Source: Collybiopsis luxurians FD-317 M1
Taxonomy: Eukaryota; Basidiomycota; Agaricomycetes; Agaricales; Omphalotaceae
Assembly (NCBI GenBank): GCA_000827265.1
Contig: KN834777.1
Span: forward strand, 382,296 to 446,295
Length of the DNA: 64,000 nt
Direction of reading: 5' to 3'
The position numbers were made by a program, and so were the translations under genes. The notes under the pieces were generated by a model. That model made no database searches. It was not told the DNA's origin and saw only the letters and a program-made list of their open reading frames with translations. Below, piece by piece: positions 1-10,557 of the stretch. Each line of letters begins with the position of its first letter. Position 1 is the stretch's first letter.

Positions 1-1744
1 ACCTCGCCGCAGTATGAGGGAACGACATTTACCCTCCAGATATAACCCAGACCTTTTATATGGCATCCAGAATACCGCTCCCACGGTTACTCCACCAGCC
101 ATTCCGGAAGATACGACTGCCGAACAAGCCCTCCTTGCCGACATTTCTCAGACTGAAGGCCTGGAACCGGCAAACCTCACTGAGGCTAGACGTTCCACAG
201 ATTGGCCAAAGTGGGCTAAGGCCATAGAGGAAGAATTAGAAAATCTGCAAGAGCACCATACCTGGGACATTATTGATATGCCGGCTCACGCCAATTTAGT
301 TGGTACTAAATGGGTATTTCGTATCAAGAAGAACGCCGAGGGCTGCATTGAGCGCTATAAGGCGCGTCTCGTTGCTCAAGGCTTCACTCAGGTTGAAGGT
401 ATTGATTTCTTCGAAACCTATGCTCCCGTTGCCCGCCTCTCCTCTATCCGTGTTTGTCTCGCCTTAGGCGCCCGGCTTGATCTTGAAATTCACCAAGTTG
501 ATGTAAAAGGTGCATACCTCAACGGCGATCTCATTGAGAATGAAGAAATCTACATCAAACATCCTCCCGGCTACCCTCTGTCTCCGACGCCATCCACTAC
601 ATGCTTGAAGCTCAACCGTCCTATCTATGGTTTATGTCAAAGTGGCCGTTACTGGTATATCAAGTTTGGCGCTACAATCAAGGCGCTATTGGGGATGGAA
701 TGTTGCGATGTGGATCACGCTGTGTTCTATAGACACAAAGATGGCCAGCTCATTATTATCATTTGTTCAGTCGATGATCTGACAATTCTCGCCTCCTCTC
801 CAGAGTTGATTGAACTAGTGAAAACAAAGCTTCGGGAAGCTTTCACTATCACTGATATGGGTGAAATTCACTGGATCCTAGGGATTGAAGTCAAACGCAA
901 CCGCGCTGCTCATACCATCTCTCTTTCCCAGAAATCCTACATCGACTCTATCGTTCGCCTATTCAAGCTTGAGAACTCTCATCCATCTGCGATTCCTCTC
1001 GATACCCACAAACGTCTATCCATCATGCAATGCCCACAGACTCCCGCCGAAGCTGCTCTCATGCAGGACATTCCGTATCGTACCCTCATTGGGAAGCTTA
1101 TGTATGCTTCTATCGGAACTCGAGTCGACATTGCTTTTGCTGTCCACGTCTTATCCCAATTTCTCACCAATCCTGGAATGGCACATTTCAATGAAGGAAA
1201 GTGCACAATCAAGTATCTCAAGGGTACTAATGATTGGGGTATCATCTACGGACTCAAATCCAATGACGCTACAGGATGGGTCGACGCTGATGGAAATATG
1301 GCTGAAGACCGCCGTGCCGTTACCGGTTGGGTCTACACTATCGATGGCGGAGCCGTTAGTTGGGGATCACATTCCCAAACCCTGGTCACTCTCTCCACCG
1401 CTGAATCTGAATATGTCGCCGCTACCGACGCTGCCAAGGAAGGTCTTTGGATCCATTCATTCATTGCTCAAATCTTTGAGCCCACTTTCACACTCATTCA
1501 GAATCCAACCATTCTTAACTCTGACAACCAGGCCGCTATCGCTATCTCGAAAGACCATCAGTTCCATGGTCGTACCAAACATATCGATATGCGATACCAC
1601 TTCATCCGGTATATTATTGAAGACGGCAAGATTATTCTCGTATACTGTCCGACGGAGGAAATGATTGCAGACTCTCTGACCAAGGCACTGCCCAGCGCTA
1701 AGGCCAAACATTTTGCTGCAGGATTTGGACTTGGTCCAGTTTGA
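1..1744 (+). CDS. Ty1/copia Pol, 3' part (reverse transcriptase and RNase H)
   Basis: This is the reverse transcriptase and RNase H part of a copia retrotransposon polyprotein, which copies element RNA into DNA. The frame is open to the left edge, so the gag, protease and integrase portions lie outside the window and the ATG at 14 is not the true start. Visible landmarks are the RT start (WAKAIEEELENL, then GTKWVFRIK), LVAQGFTQ, the ETYAPVARLSSIR block, VDVKGAYLNG and the catalytic pair in ICSVDDLTIL. RNase H follows with DADGNMAEDRRAVTGW, LSTAESEY and the DNQAAI block, then HIDMRYHFIR near the C-terminus. The catalytic box reads SVDD rather than the usual YVDD. No stop or frameshift interrupts the 576 residues after the ATG, so the element may be young. 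The stop is followed directly by a polypurine tract and an LTR. Confidence 0.95.
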   Translation, partial: PRRSMRERHLPSRYNPDLLYGIQNTAPTVTPPAIPEDTTAEQALLADISQTEGLEPANLTEARRSTDWPKWAKAIEEELENLQEHHTWDIIDMPAHANLVGTKWVFRIKKNAEGCIERYKARLVAQGFTQVEGIDFFETYAPVARLSSIRVCLALGARLDLEIHQVDVKGAYLNGDLIENEEIYIKHPPGYPLSPTPSTTCLKLNRPIYGLCQSGRYWYIKFGATIKALLGMECCDVDHAVFYRHKDGQLIIIICSVDDLTILASSPELIELVKTKLREAFTITDMGEIHWILGIEVKRNRAAHTISLSQKSYIDSIVRLFKLENSHPSAIPLDTHKRLSIMQCPQTPAEAALMQDIPYRTLIGKLMYASIGTRVDIAFAVHVLSQFLTNPGMAHFNEGKCTIKYLKGTNDWGIIYGLKSNDATGWVDADGNMAEDRRAVTGWVYTIDGGAVSWGSHSQTLVTLSTAESEYVAATDAAKEGLWIHSFIAQIFEPTFTLIQNPTILNSDNQAAIAISKDHQFHGRTKHIDMRYHFIRYIIEDGKIILVYCPTEEMIADSLTKALPSAKAKHFAAGFGLGPV

Positions 1745-1751
1745 GGGGGAG
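1743..1751 (+). other. Polypurine tract of the copia element
   Basis: GAGGGGGAG lies between the pol stop codon and the first base of the 3' LTR. That is the expected position of the primer for plus-strand DNA synthesis in copia elements. Confidence 0.75.
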
Positions 1752-2114
1752 TGTTGAATTATATGCTTACGCCCGACAGACGCTCATTCCTATACAAACA
1801 TGGACACAAGTACGTTACCGTATAAACACATATACCTACCTGAGTACTTTCCGACTTGCTCCGTTCACTTCCCACAGTATATATATATATGTTGATACCC
1901 TTACCCTGTTGCCTCAGACGCTTCGACTATCTCGTTCAGGCTCTGAGGCAAGTACCTACATTTATCCTACGTTTACCTTTACTTACAGTACAATAGTCTC
2001 TGCTGTTTATTACAGGTAATACAGACGCTTCGACTATCTCGTTCAGGCTCTGAGTCTCTGCCGTTTATTACAGATCCCCTGAGCCAACTTGAATGACCGA
2101 ATACTTATTCAACA
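1752..2114 (+). repeat. 3' LTR of the copia element
   Basis: The 363-bp LTR starts TGTTGAAT and ends ATTCAACA, a perfect 8-bp inverted end of the TG...CA type, immediately after the polypurine tract. A TATA run (about 1878-1892) could be the LTR promoter. A 33-bp block containing CGCTTCGACTATCTCGTTC occurs twice (about 1915 and 2024), and a TCTCTGC(T/C)GTTTATTACAG block also occurs twice. The five bases after the LTR, GTAGT, would be one copy of the target-site duplication. The partner LTR is outside the window. Confidence 0.85.
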
Positions 2115-2384
2115 GTAGTATCTCTAGGGCTCCTGTATCCTCATCAGATTAATGTGTAAAGAGACAATGCACTGTCAATACAACCTCAGCAGAGGAGGGA
2201 CTTGGATAACTATGCAGTATGTATACTTCAATGGAAGCATATATGAGACACTGGGTGCCAGAGTGGCTGGACAATAAATGGATGTTTTCTAACACAATGC
2301 CATTGTATCTGCATGTTCTCCTTGCTACACATTTCCTTCCCAATATGAAGCTCTGCCAGAGTTTTATCTTACTTCAACTGAACT
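2115..2384. other. Intergenic, AT-rich, no gene seen
   Basis: No convincing coding frame is visible. The stretch CTCCTGTAT-C-CTCATCA at about 2131 recurs in slightly altered form at about 4466, on the far side of the two repeat copies, so the DNA on both sides of them may once have belonged to one repeat. Confidence 0.4.
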
Positions 2385-3325
2385 TATCAGAAAAAAACAC
2401 CTTTTTCCCAGGCAAATACAGGAAGTCTGAGGACACACAGGGAAGTGGCCAAATCCTGGAGACCCTCAGGCACTTTCAGGCACCACAAGTTGCTTAGGTT
2501 GCTTAGGCTTACTAGGTTTTAGCCCAATTCCTAGCTCCCTGGAAGATATTTGAAAATAACCTGAGAGTCCCTGAGGGCTCCCTGGGGATCCCAGGAGCAG
2601 AAAAATTCTAAATACTACAAATCATACAAAATTACATTGCAAATATATAGTTATGCATTATTCTTGTGTAAATGCACAACCAGAACATTTATTTGATCAG
2701 AATTATGCAGAGGTTTTCACTTTTTTTTTATGAATCACATGATGAGCTCACTGTGAACCCTACAATCAAAAAAATTTTCCCATGGTCAAAACATGCACAA
2801 TATTATTATAAATTATTGTATATATACTATTTACATATGTATAGGCTTTGTACTACACAAATATATTGTACTCAAGTATGTTAAGTTAATACAGAGCTTA
2901 CATTAGTAAAATTGTACTTAAAGTATAATAACTGACTAGTAAAACTGAAGTAATAGGTGATAATAAACCATTACATATAATAAGATGCAATACTACAGTA
3001 ATACAATGCTACAGTATATTAAAAGCAATACAAGAGTAGGATATATAGAGTTGAGTAAGTAGAAGAACAGATGAAAGTATATTTTACTAGTTCACATTTA
3101 TATGTTGAAGCCTCAGGACACCTGAAAGATCCCCAGGGATCTTCAGGGCAGCCTCAAGGATCCTCAGGGATTCTCAGGGACTCTCATGCTTCACAGAATT
3201 TGAGGGGTGTCCCTTGGAATCCTGGGCAGCCTATGTAGCTCAGGACTCCTGAAAAGCCTTAAACTACCTGAGGACAACCCATAACAACCCATATGTGCCT
3301 GGGATATAGGGCCTTTTTCCTGATT
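2385..3325 (-). repeat. TIR repeat family copy A (inverted orientation, degenerate ends)
   Basis: The copy starts at a degenerate TATCAGAAAAA end and closes with TTTTTCCTGATT. The interior has CCTGAGG/CCCAGG/TTGCTTAGG-type repeats at both ends and an AT-rich middle. The core motif shared with copies B-D (ATCATGTGAT, then TTGATTGTAG) appears here as its reverse complement at about 2730-2790, so A is inverted relative to B. There is no ORF of interest and no matching flanking dinucleotide. Confidence 0.6.
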
Positions 3326-3506
3326 TGAATGCCTTACTTCTTACCCCTCTTACCCCTTTAAGACCCATCTCAATCCTTCCTTTCCTTGTCATTTCACCAG
3401 TCCTTTACACTAACATTGCTCAGTTCTATTTTTGAGGTACTAGTATAGAGTAAGGGTATGGATTGTTATCCTGCTGCCTCAACTGCATATTATATATTTC
3501 GTATTA

Positions 3507-4440
3507 CATCAGGAAAAAGTTCCATATGCCTAGGCTAGCAGTGGCTAGTCTCAGAGAGTCCAGATAAGCCTAGGCCACTCAGGCTACCTGGGCTGCCCAG
3601 GTCAGCTGGAGTGATCAGGAGACACCCCCCAATTCCTGAGGCTCCTGGAGATGCCTGAGGTTTCTTCTATGAAGATCTCTGAGAGTGCCTGAGGCTTCCC
3701 TGATGATCCCTGGGAAGCCCTGAGGCTTCAAAGAATAAATTTAAAATAATATTATATTTTACTCTATTCATCTACTACTCTATCATACACTGCATATACT
3801 ACCTCTACATTAACCCTTTAAGCTATAGCATTGCACTATATTATATGTAATGATAGTTTCTTACCTACTATTCCAGACCTACACTTTATAGTATGGTTTA
3901 TTATATTATTGCATTTAGTATAAGCTTTGCATTAAGCTAACATACTTGAGCACAGTATATCAGTATAGTACAGTATACATAAGTATATAGTATATGTACA
4001 ATGGTTTATATTGATAGTAAACATATTCTGACCATGGGAAAATTTTTTTGATTGTAGACAGTTCAAGTGACTGCATCATGTGATTTGTTTCAAAGCTAAA
4101 ATCTGCGAATATTTCCAGCTATATAAATGATCCTCTTGTGTATTTAAACAAGATTAATACTTCACTATGTGTTTGTAATATAATTTTGTATTATTTGTAT
4201 GATTTATAATATTTCTGCTCCAAGGATCCCCTGGGACCCCCAGAGAGCCTTCAAAGACACTTCAGAGATACTTCAAAAATTTCTTAGAGAGCTTAAAGGT
4301 CTTTAGGATTTTGGCCATAGCCTAGGCTGCCCAGGCTACCCAGGCTACCCAAAGCTTCCAGGGGTGCCTAGGCTAAGGCCAGAATCCTAGAGACCTTCAG
4401 GGGACCTAGGCTAACTGGGCCAAGGGTAGTTTTCCTAATG
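3507..4440 (+). repeat. TIR repeat family copy B
   Basis: It starts CATCAGGAAAAAG and ends TTTTCCTAATG, with TA directly outside both ends (3505-3506 and 4441-4442). Subterminal arms are rich in CCTAGGC, GCCCAGG and CCTGAGG words. The middle is AT-rich and carries the core TTGATTGTAGACAGTTCA followed by CATCATGTGAT at about 4050-4085. It is collinear over its full length with copy C at 35117-36147, with only scattered substitutions. No protein is encoded, so it would be a non-autonomous element. Confidence 0.8.
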
Positions 4441-5565
4441 TATCAGTTATATATATAATCATAGTACTCCTGTATTCTCATCAAATCAAAGCCATTATAT
4501 CAGCATATTTTCCCCCTCATTTCCCTTCCTTTCCCAATATATATAATAGAGGGTCCAGTGCCAGAATGTTATATACAGAGTTATAGCAGGGAGTGAAAGA
4601 TTTATTCCTGAAGACATAGAATGATTATTAGATGACCAACAATGAAAAATGAAGATAGAGTACTGACTGGGATACCATTGAACCTCTGCTTAAGCCATGC
4701 TATCATATCCTCCTTCTAAATACAGTGTGCAAATTGAACTTGGGCTTTCCATCTCCTTCCTCCTGACCACTCAAGCATCTGGGCTATCCATGACAACATA
4801 GAAATCCATTCCAAAGATACTTGTGCCCCTAAATGGACATGTTGGATACTGAAGCCAAAGTTTCCAGCCTCCAGAACATCCTTTTGGTGCAACTTGTATT
4901 CCTTCACAGTAGCCCCTGCTCAAGAATTTCTTCAGTCTTGAGTCCACAGATGGTGACATGCATGCCAGTCTTTCAATACCAAAGGTTCTGGCAGTGTATT
5001 GTGCTTTTGAGGTGACAGGGGTTTGGCTGGTAAGTTGCTTGAGCACCATTGCTTGGTCAGTCTGTCACCAGATTCACCAATGGAGATGTCATTGTGGCCA
5101 AAGCACAGTTGGTGCAAGGAGGTGAAGACAGGTGTCTGGGTCATGGTCACAACAGGCTGGCTGGAGGAGCCACCATACAAATTAAGGTTGGAGAAGGTTG
5201 AGTGGCTGGGGAGGTATAATGGGTGGACAGGAAGATTGGCCAAGTGGGGAGCTGATGTGGGAGTGAACTCTGTGGCAAGGATAGGTGAGGGAGAGAACGC
5301 ATACACCACTTCGAGCCTGAGACCTGCCCCGAGCCTGGCATTGTGTATTTTGGCGAGTCAAATGGGTAGTAAGATATTACTAGTAACAAGAAGATTGAAC
5401 TTCGAGTCCTTTACTTAGTTATACTTAATTGTAATAGTTGAGTTTTTGCCGGGAAGGATATTCAGAAGTTGGTTGGAATAGCGGGAAAGATGTAAATGGA
5501 TACCGTATGACTTTGAGAATCGAGAAGTGTATGAAAAAAAAAGAAGACACTTCATGTTCAGTCAT
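4441..5565. other. Intergenic with overlapping degenerate frames
   Basis: On the minus strand between about 4700 and 5310, several frames stay open for 60-125 codons in different registers. This could be a broken gene, but I recognise no domain in any frame and the plus strand has a comparable open frame. It may simply be low-stop-content repeat DNA. No function is proposed. Confidence 0.25.
5533..5542 (-). terminator. Pol III T-run terminator of tRNA-Glu copy 1
   Basis: A run of nine or more T residues on the minus strand (A-run on plus) lies about 25 nt downstream of the tRNA 3' end, as expected for RNA polymerase III termination. Confidence 0.6.
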
Positions 5566-5663
5566 TCCGACACGGGGAATCGAACCCCGGGCTATCGCGC
5601 AATACGTTAGGATATATCTCTATGCGTGAGAGGCGATAATGTTAGCCACTACACCATATCGGA
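5566..5663 (-). tRNA. tRNA-Glu (CTC), copy 1, with 27-nt intron
   Basis: The mature 71-nt tRNA has the acceptor pair TCCGATA/TGTCGGA, D arm TGGTGTAGTGGCTAACA, anticodon stem ATCGC/GCGAT with loop CT-CTC-A-C, and T arm GGGGTTCGATTCCCC. The anticodon is CTC (Glu). A 27-nt intron follows position 37, the standard nuclear pre-tRNA splice position. The exons are identical to those of the two copies at 9604 and 10438. Confidence 0.95.
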
Positions 5664-7178
5664 ATTACGGGGCGGTATCCAATGATGTGGCAGTTACCGA
5701 TACCGGATACCGATTGCACAGCCGTCATAATAATCTTATCTGCCGATAACCCTAGAATACCCGGATTGAGTAATGCTAACCCTAATTTGCTCTGTTCTCT
5801 TCGACGTCGACGTCTCACTCAACGCATAACAATGCAATGTGTTTTCCTATACTATGGAGTTTAAATTCAGAGCCTCGAGACTTTCCCATCTAGACAGCTC
5901 TACTCCTGCTGTCTCCTCAAGATTGAATGCACCTTCTCGGTATGGAATATTACTCTCAATCAAAGTATCCGAATCGTCATTGTGAAAATTCGTGATTTAT
6001 TAGTATTTGTATATAGCGTAGAATCCGCGAATAGTTGTACATAGATATATTCAATGTAATACAGTGGCTGAATCGCCGTCGGAATCAATGTAATCACTGT
6101 AACAGGCTTCAATCAGAAATTCATCTCAGGAAAAGATGTTGTTGAGATAGGCACCTTCCACTCAGCCCGTCATTCAACCCCCCTCTGCGCTATTGGCCTG
6201 AAAGTCGCATATAAGAAAAAAATAAAGGTTGAAAACTACTGCAATCAGAACCTAATATTTCCAGATGAGGTCCATACAGTGGCCAAGCCCATTTCTATGC
6301 AGAGATAATGGATAGGCCCCTCAAAGTTAATATGTGCAGTTCAGGTGGGAGTAGGCGAGCAAGCGAGTTGAGGTCAAGAAACTGTTTGCAACGAGCCAGT
6401 ATCACGTGACCTGCTCCCACAGTCACCAGGGCACAGCGCGCGATATCAGAATTGCCTTATATGTAGCATTTTGAAAAAATTCATTCATACCTCGTTCTAA
6501 GTTGCTCTGCCTCAAGCAAAAATATAGAAAAATCAATTAGATATATACATATGAGCCTAGAAACTTTGAGCTCCACAGCTGTTGAAAATGGCAGCGCTAG
6601 CCGCTGCACCTCGCCCGATATCCATAAATCACTTCCAAATGGAAATTTCGGTGTCAATACAGAAGGCAAATAGAAAGAAAATTGTAGGAAGATTAGAAAG
6701 TGGTCTGAAAAGCATTTATGACTAAGCTTTTGAGGCAACAAGAGAGACGAAGAGTCTCTTTCTTCTCTTTCTTTTTTTCCTTTTTTGGAAAATTTCCTTT
6801 TTGATTTTTTTTTCTCTTCGACCACAACAATCGGTATCGGGCCGGAATTACAGGAATCTAGCGTAAAATACTGATGACCTTACTGCTCTCGAATAACCAA
6901 GACCTAGTACTCTAAGGGGCTCTCGCGTTTTTAATTTTTGTAGAAAAGAGCCTATACTTCTGGGAACTCTTTCACGTTTCTCAGATGTCAACCAAAAATC
7001 TCGACCGAAAAAGAACTGAAGACCCGAAATCCAACGAACTTGATTGGCTTTGACCTCGTGACGTGTTGTGGTCCGTGCGTCTTCCGGCGTTCCCGACACA
7101 CCCGACGGCCAAAGTCTTCCCAAAACTTCTTCGTCGTTGTCGTCGTCGCTGTCGCCGTCGTTCAGCTTGCTGTCGACG
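5664..7178. other. Intergenic and upstream region of the NDUFV1 gene
   Basis: No gene is recognised. Frames of 114 and 155 codons on the minus strand (6481-6825 and 6848-7315) have no recognisable domain, and the second overlaps the NDUFV1 5' end, so I treat both as chance. The last 150 bases before the NDUFV1 start contain a GTCGTCGTCGCTGTCG-type run. Confidence 0.4.
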
Positions 7179-9171
7179 ATGCTTAAAACGTCTATGCGAG
7201 GTGAGTGTTCATTCGTACTCGTATTCACGGAAGTAGCGACTGAGCTCTGTATTTTGTTTACAGGACTTTCCCGTCCTCGACCCCTACGCGCTACTCGAAC
7301 CTTCGCTACTGCCACCGACGTCCCTCCCGTCCGACGCTATGGAGGGCTAAAAGACCAAGATAGAATTTTCACCAATGCGTATTGTAAACATGATCATGGT
7401 ATCAAGGGTGCTCAGGTATGTACTGAGCTCACGAGTCCGACAAGTCCTTCATTGACGATACTTTTTCCCTTTTTTTTTTCTCCTTCTCCTTCACTGTACA
7501 GTCTCGAGGGGACTGGCACCGTACGAAAGATATCATTCACAAAGGGGACGCATGGATCATTCAGACTATCAAGGATTCTGGACTGCGAGGACGAGGAGGT
7601 GCTGGTTTCCCTTCTGGGTTGAAATGGAGTTTTATGAATAAGCCTAATTGGCAGAACGATAAACGGTGGGTAGATTTTACTTGACGGTCATCCCGAATCT
7701 TCAACTGACTTGTCCCGTCCCCTTCTCTCGCTATTCCCCTCCCCCCTCTTCCCTTCCTCCCCTTCCTCCACCAGCCCCCGATACCTAGTCGTCAACGCAG
7801 ACGAAGGCGAACCCGGAACCTGCAAAGACCGCGAAATCATGCGCGGCGACCCCCACAAACTCGTCGAAGGCTGCCTCGTCGCCGGCCGAGGCATGAACGC
7901 CACCGCAGCCTACATCTACATCCGCGGCGAATTCTACCAAGAAGCCTCCCACGTCCAACAAGCCATCAACGAAGCCTACGCCGCCGGCTTCCTCGGGCCC
8001 AACGCCTGCGGGTCCGGGTACGCCTTTGACGTGTACCTCCACCGAGGAGCGGGGGCGTACATCTGCGGGGAGGAGACGGCGCTGATTGAGAGTTTGGAGG
8101 GGAAGCAGGGGAAACCGAGGTTGAAGCCTCCTTTTCCAGCGGATGTGGGGTTGTTTGGGTGTCCGACGACGGTGGCCAACGTGGAGACGGTCGCTGTAGC
8201 TCCGACGATTTGCCGTCGGGGTGGTTCGTGGTTCGCTTCGTTTGGGCGGGAGCGGAACCAGGGGACCAAGTTGTTCTGCATATCCGGACACGTGAATAAC
8301 CCGTGTGTGGTTGAGGAGGAGATGTCGATCCCGTTGAGGGAGTTGATTGATAAGCATTGTGGGGGAGTGAAGGGGGGATGGGAGAATTTGTTGGGGATTA
8401 TTCCTGGGGGGTGTTCGGTGCCTATTTTGAATCAGGAGAAGAGTGGGGAAGTGTTGATGGATTATGATTCGTTGAAGGATGCGGGGAGTGGGTTGGGGAC
8501 GGGTGCGGTGATTGTGATGGATAAGAGTACGGATGTGGTTGAGGCTATTGCGAGGTTTTCGAGGGTGGGTGGCTTTTTCGTGATTTTTTTTTTGTGTGTA
8601 TATGGGATGCTGACGCGGGGTGATTGTGGGTTTAGTTTTACAAACATGAGTCGTGTGGGCAGTGTACGCCTTGTAGGGAGGGAACGACTTGGATGATGAA
8701 TATGATGGATCGGATGGTCCATGGGAGAGCGCATGTTAGGGAGATTGATATGTTGCTCGAGTTGACGTGAGCTGTCTTGTTTCTTTTTCACGTACTCGTA
8801 CTCATACTCATACTCATACTCATACTCATATTCTTATCTTCTCCTACGCTTATATCCTCACATCTGCGTAATACAGCAAACAAGTCGAAGGCCGAACAAT
8901 CTGTGCCCTAGGCGACGCCGCTGCGTGGCCTATCCAAGGTCTCATGAAGAATTTCAGGCCCGAAGTCGAGGCGAGGATTGAGAGGTTTAGGAAGGGCGAT
9001 GGGGCTGTTGGGTGAGTGGTTGATTTTTTTTTTTGGAATTGGGTTTTTCTTTTGCGTTGTTTATCGGGCGTCGTTTCGTTTGTTTTTTTTAGGTTTGGCG
9101 GTCATATGAGTTCGCAGATTGACCCTACCCTTGCGGTTCCGGATAATTTGGGGTTGCGGTTGCCTGCGTGA
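7179..9171 (+). CDS. NDUFV1: NADH:ubiquinone oxidoreductase 51 kDa flavoprotein subunit (NDUFV1), mitochondrial
   Basis: This complex I subunit binds FMN, NADH and one 4Fe-4S cluster and accepts electrons from matrix NADH. Seven exons fit (7179-7200, 7264-7415, 7502-7665, 7775-8564, 8636-8766, 8877-9011, 9093-9171) and sum to 490 residues, the normal family length. The Arg-rich N-terminus ([14 protein letters not shown]) looks like a mitochondrial targeting sequence. Diagnostic motifs are [16 protein letters not shown] (FMN/NADH site), [35 protein letters not shown] and the cluster ligands [12 protein letters not shown], with the fourth Cys in TICALGD. All introns are GT-AG, and the fifth contains an ACTCAT microsatellite. 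No lesion is seen. Pol III tRNA-Glu genes lie on both sides. Confidence 0.97.
8790..8836. repeat. (ACTCAT)n microsatellite in intron 5 of NDUFV1
   Basis: Six or so tandem ACTCAT units, starting ACTCGTACTCATACTC, lie inside the intron between exons 5 and 6. A likely length polymorphism with no coding effect. Confidence 0.8.
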
Positions 9172-9603
9172 GTTGTGGGTTAGGAGTGAAAATTGGGTAA
9201 AAGTAGGGAAGGGTGGTTGTCGAGGCGGAGGATGGAGTCGGGTAGGTTCCCGTCGTTATAACTGACGAGTTAACTGTGCTTTATTCCTATCCTATTCTTT
9301 TCCCGCGCGCCGCTTCTACTCAAACTCTACCGACTGGTTACGTTGGGTTATTGCTCTTAGCTTCACTTGAACTTGAACTTGCGCTTTTGACTCTGCCTTT
9401 TGTCCTTTTTTTTCTTTACTTTCCTTTACTTTACTTTACTTGGTGTTGTGTACAATGTGTACATAGATGAGAGCAGTGAGCGGTGAGCGGTGATTGGGAG
9501 GTGGGCGGTCGTATATAGACAAATATGAAGTATAAAATAGTTTTCTTTCTCGGGTCGACAACGTACTTTGTGTGAAGGAGGGTCTGCAGGGCATGTTTTG
9601 GAT
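9172..9603. other. Intergenic, 3' of NDUFV1
   Basis: No gene is seen. From about 9370 there are T-rich stretches and a GTACAATGT-GTACATAGATGA segment that recur in altered form at about 10270-10300 ahead of the next tRNA, marking a local duplication. Confidence 0.5.
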
Positions 9604-9706
9604 TCCGATATGGTGTAGTGGCTAACATTATCGCCTCTCATTAAGCAAGGGACTGAAAACCATGTATAGATGCGCGATAGCCCGGGGTTCGATTCCCCGT
9701 GTCGGA
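9604..9706 (+). tRNA. tRNA-Glu (CTC), copy 2, with 32-nt intron
   Basis: Exons 9604-9640 and 9673-9706 give a 71-nt tRNA identical to copy 1, with anticodon CTC and the intron after position 37. The 32-nt intron shares no obvious sequence with the introns of the other copies. T-rich DNA follows within 30 nt and could terminate Pol III. Confidence 0.95.
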
Positions 9707-10437
9707 ATAACCGAAAGGTTGAGAATATGTTCTTTTGTTTTTCTTATTTTCTTTCATTTCTTACCATCTTTCTTTTTCTTGAATACGAACATGATTTTGA
9801 GTGGTTCACCATTTTTGAACTGGTTCGATGTGATTTTTTGTGTGCGTATGCCGGAGCAGTATGTACTTGTTTATGATGGATTCTCGTGGTGGAACAGTCA
9901 GAGTCGATCAATCATGTTGAAGCAAGTATCTGTGTTTTGTTTGTAAGTACTATGTAGGCCGCTTGCTATTGCCTAATGGTAGGCTTGAAGGTACTAGTAA
10001 CCAGTGGCAGTGATGACTGTCAAGACTCGAGACAAATGCCATCGGTCGAGATTGATCATTGGCTTGGGTTGGGTTAAGTTTCCTGTACCGCAGGCTCATC
10101 ACGAGCTAACTTTATTTTTAGTTTGTATCCTTCCTGGCCGCGGCTTATTCTATTTTTCTCTTTACTAGGCTAATCCTACCGCATGCTAAGTACTGAGTAA
10201 GAGCTTAAGCTACTGCTTTTAGCCTTGAACTTTGCTGTTGAGTTTGGACTCTTGGCATTTTTTAGCCTTTTTTTTCCCTTGTACAATGTACTTAGATGAA
10301 AGAAGGGATTCTTTTTTTTTGGAGGGAGGGGGGGGGGGGGGGGGCAGAAGATTAAAGAAAAGAAAGAAAGACTGGTTCTTTTTGTTCGCCTGAACCATTT
10401 TCTACGGGAACAAGGGTCTTGAGGAACCTTTACCGAA
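9707..10437. other. Intergenic between tRNA-Glu copies, with a poly-G run
   Basis: No gene is seen. A run of about twenty consecutive G residues, preceded by GGAGGGAG, lies at about 10320-10344. The 3' part (10170-10437) resembles the DNA ahead of copy 2, and DNA after copy 2 (about 9780-9900) resembles that after copy 3, so the spacer is part of a tandem duplication. Confidence 0.5.
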
Positions 10438-10532
10438 TCCGATATGGTGTAGTGGCTAACATTATCGCCTCTCATTGAATGGTGTCACGAGAGTTTGACG
10501 CGATAGCCCGGGGTTCGATTCCCCGTGTCGGA
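10438..10532 (+). tRNA. tRNA-Glu (CTC), copy 3, with 24-nt intron
   Basis: Exons 10438-10474 and 10499-10532 give the same 71-nt tRNA-Glu as the other two copies. The 24-nt intron is again unrelated in sequence. Confidence 0.95.
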
Positions 10533-10548
10533 ATGTCCAATTGTGAGG

Positions 10549-10557
10549 GTTCTTTTT
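10549..10557 (+). terminator. Pol III T-run terminator of tRNA-Glu copy 3
   Basis: A T-run inside TTCTTTTTTCC, about 20 nt after the tRNA 3' end, fits an RNA polymerase III terminator. Confidence 0.6.

Noticed and set aside
885..1664. Plus-strand frame of 259 codons
   Set aside because: It is an alternative frame inside the copia reverse transcriptase/RNase H region, without any matching motif.
5147..5418. Plus and minus frames of 80-131 codons as a gene candidate
   Set aside because: Both strands are open in overlapping registers and neither yields a domain; kept only as part of the intergenic description.
6848..7315. Minus-strand frame of 155 codons ahead of NDUFV1
   Set aside because: It overlaps exons 1 and 2 of the well-supported NDUFV1 gene on the opposite strand and shows no domain.
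7785..8357. Minus-strand frame of 190 codons
   Set aside because: It is antisense to the large fourth exon of NDUFV1; the GC-rich codon pattern of that exon keeps the antisense frame open.
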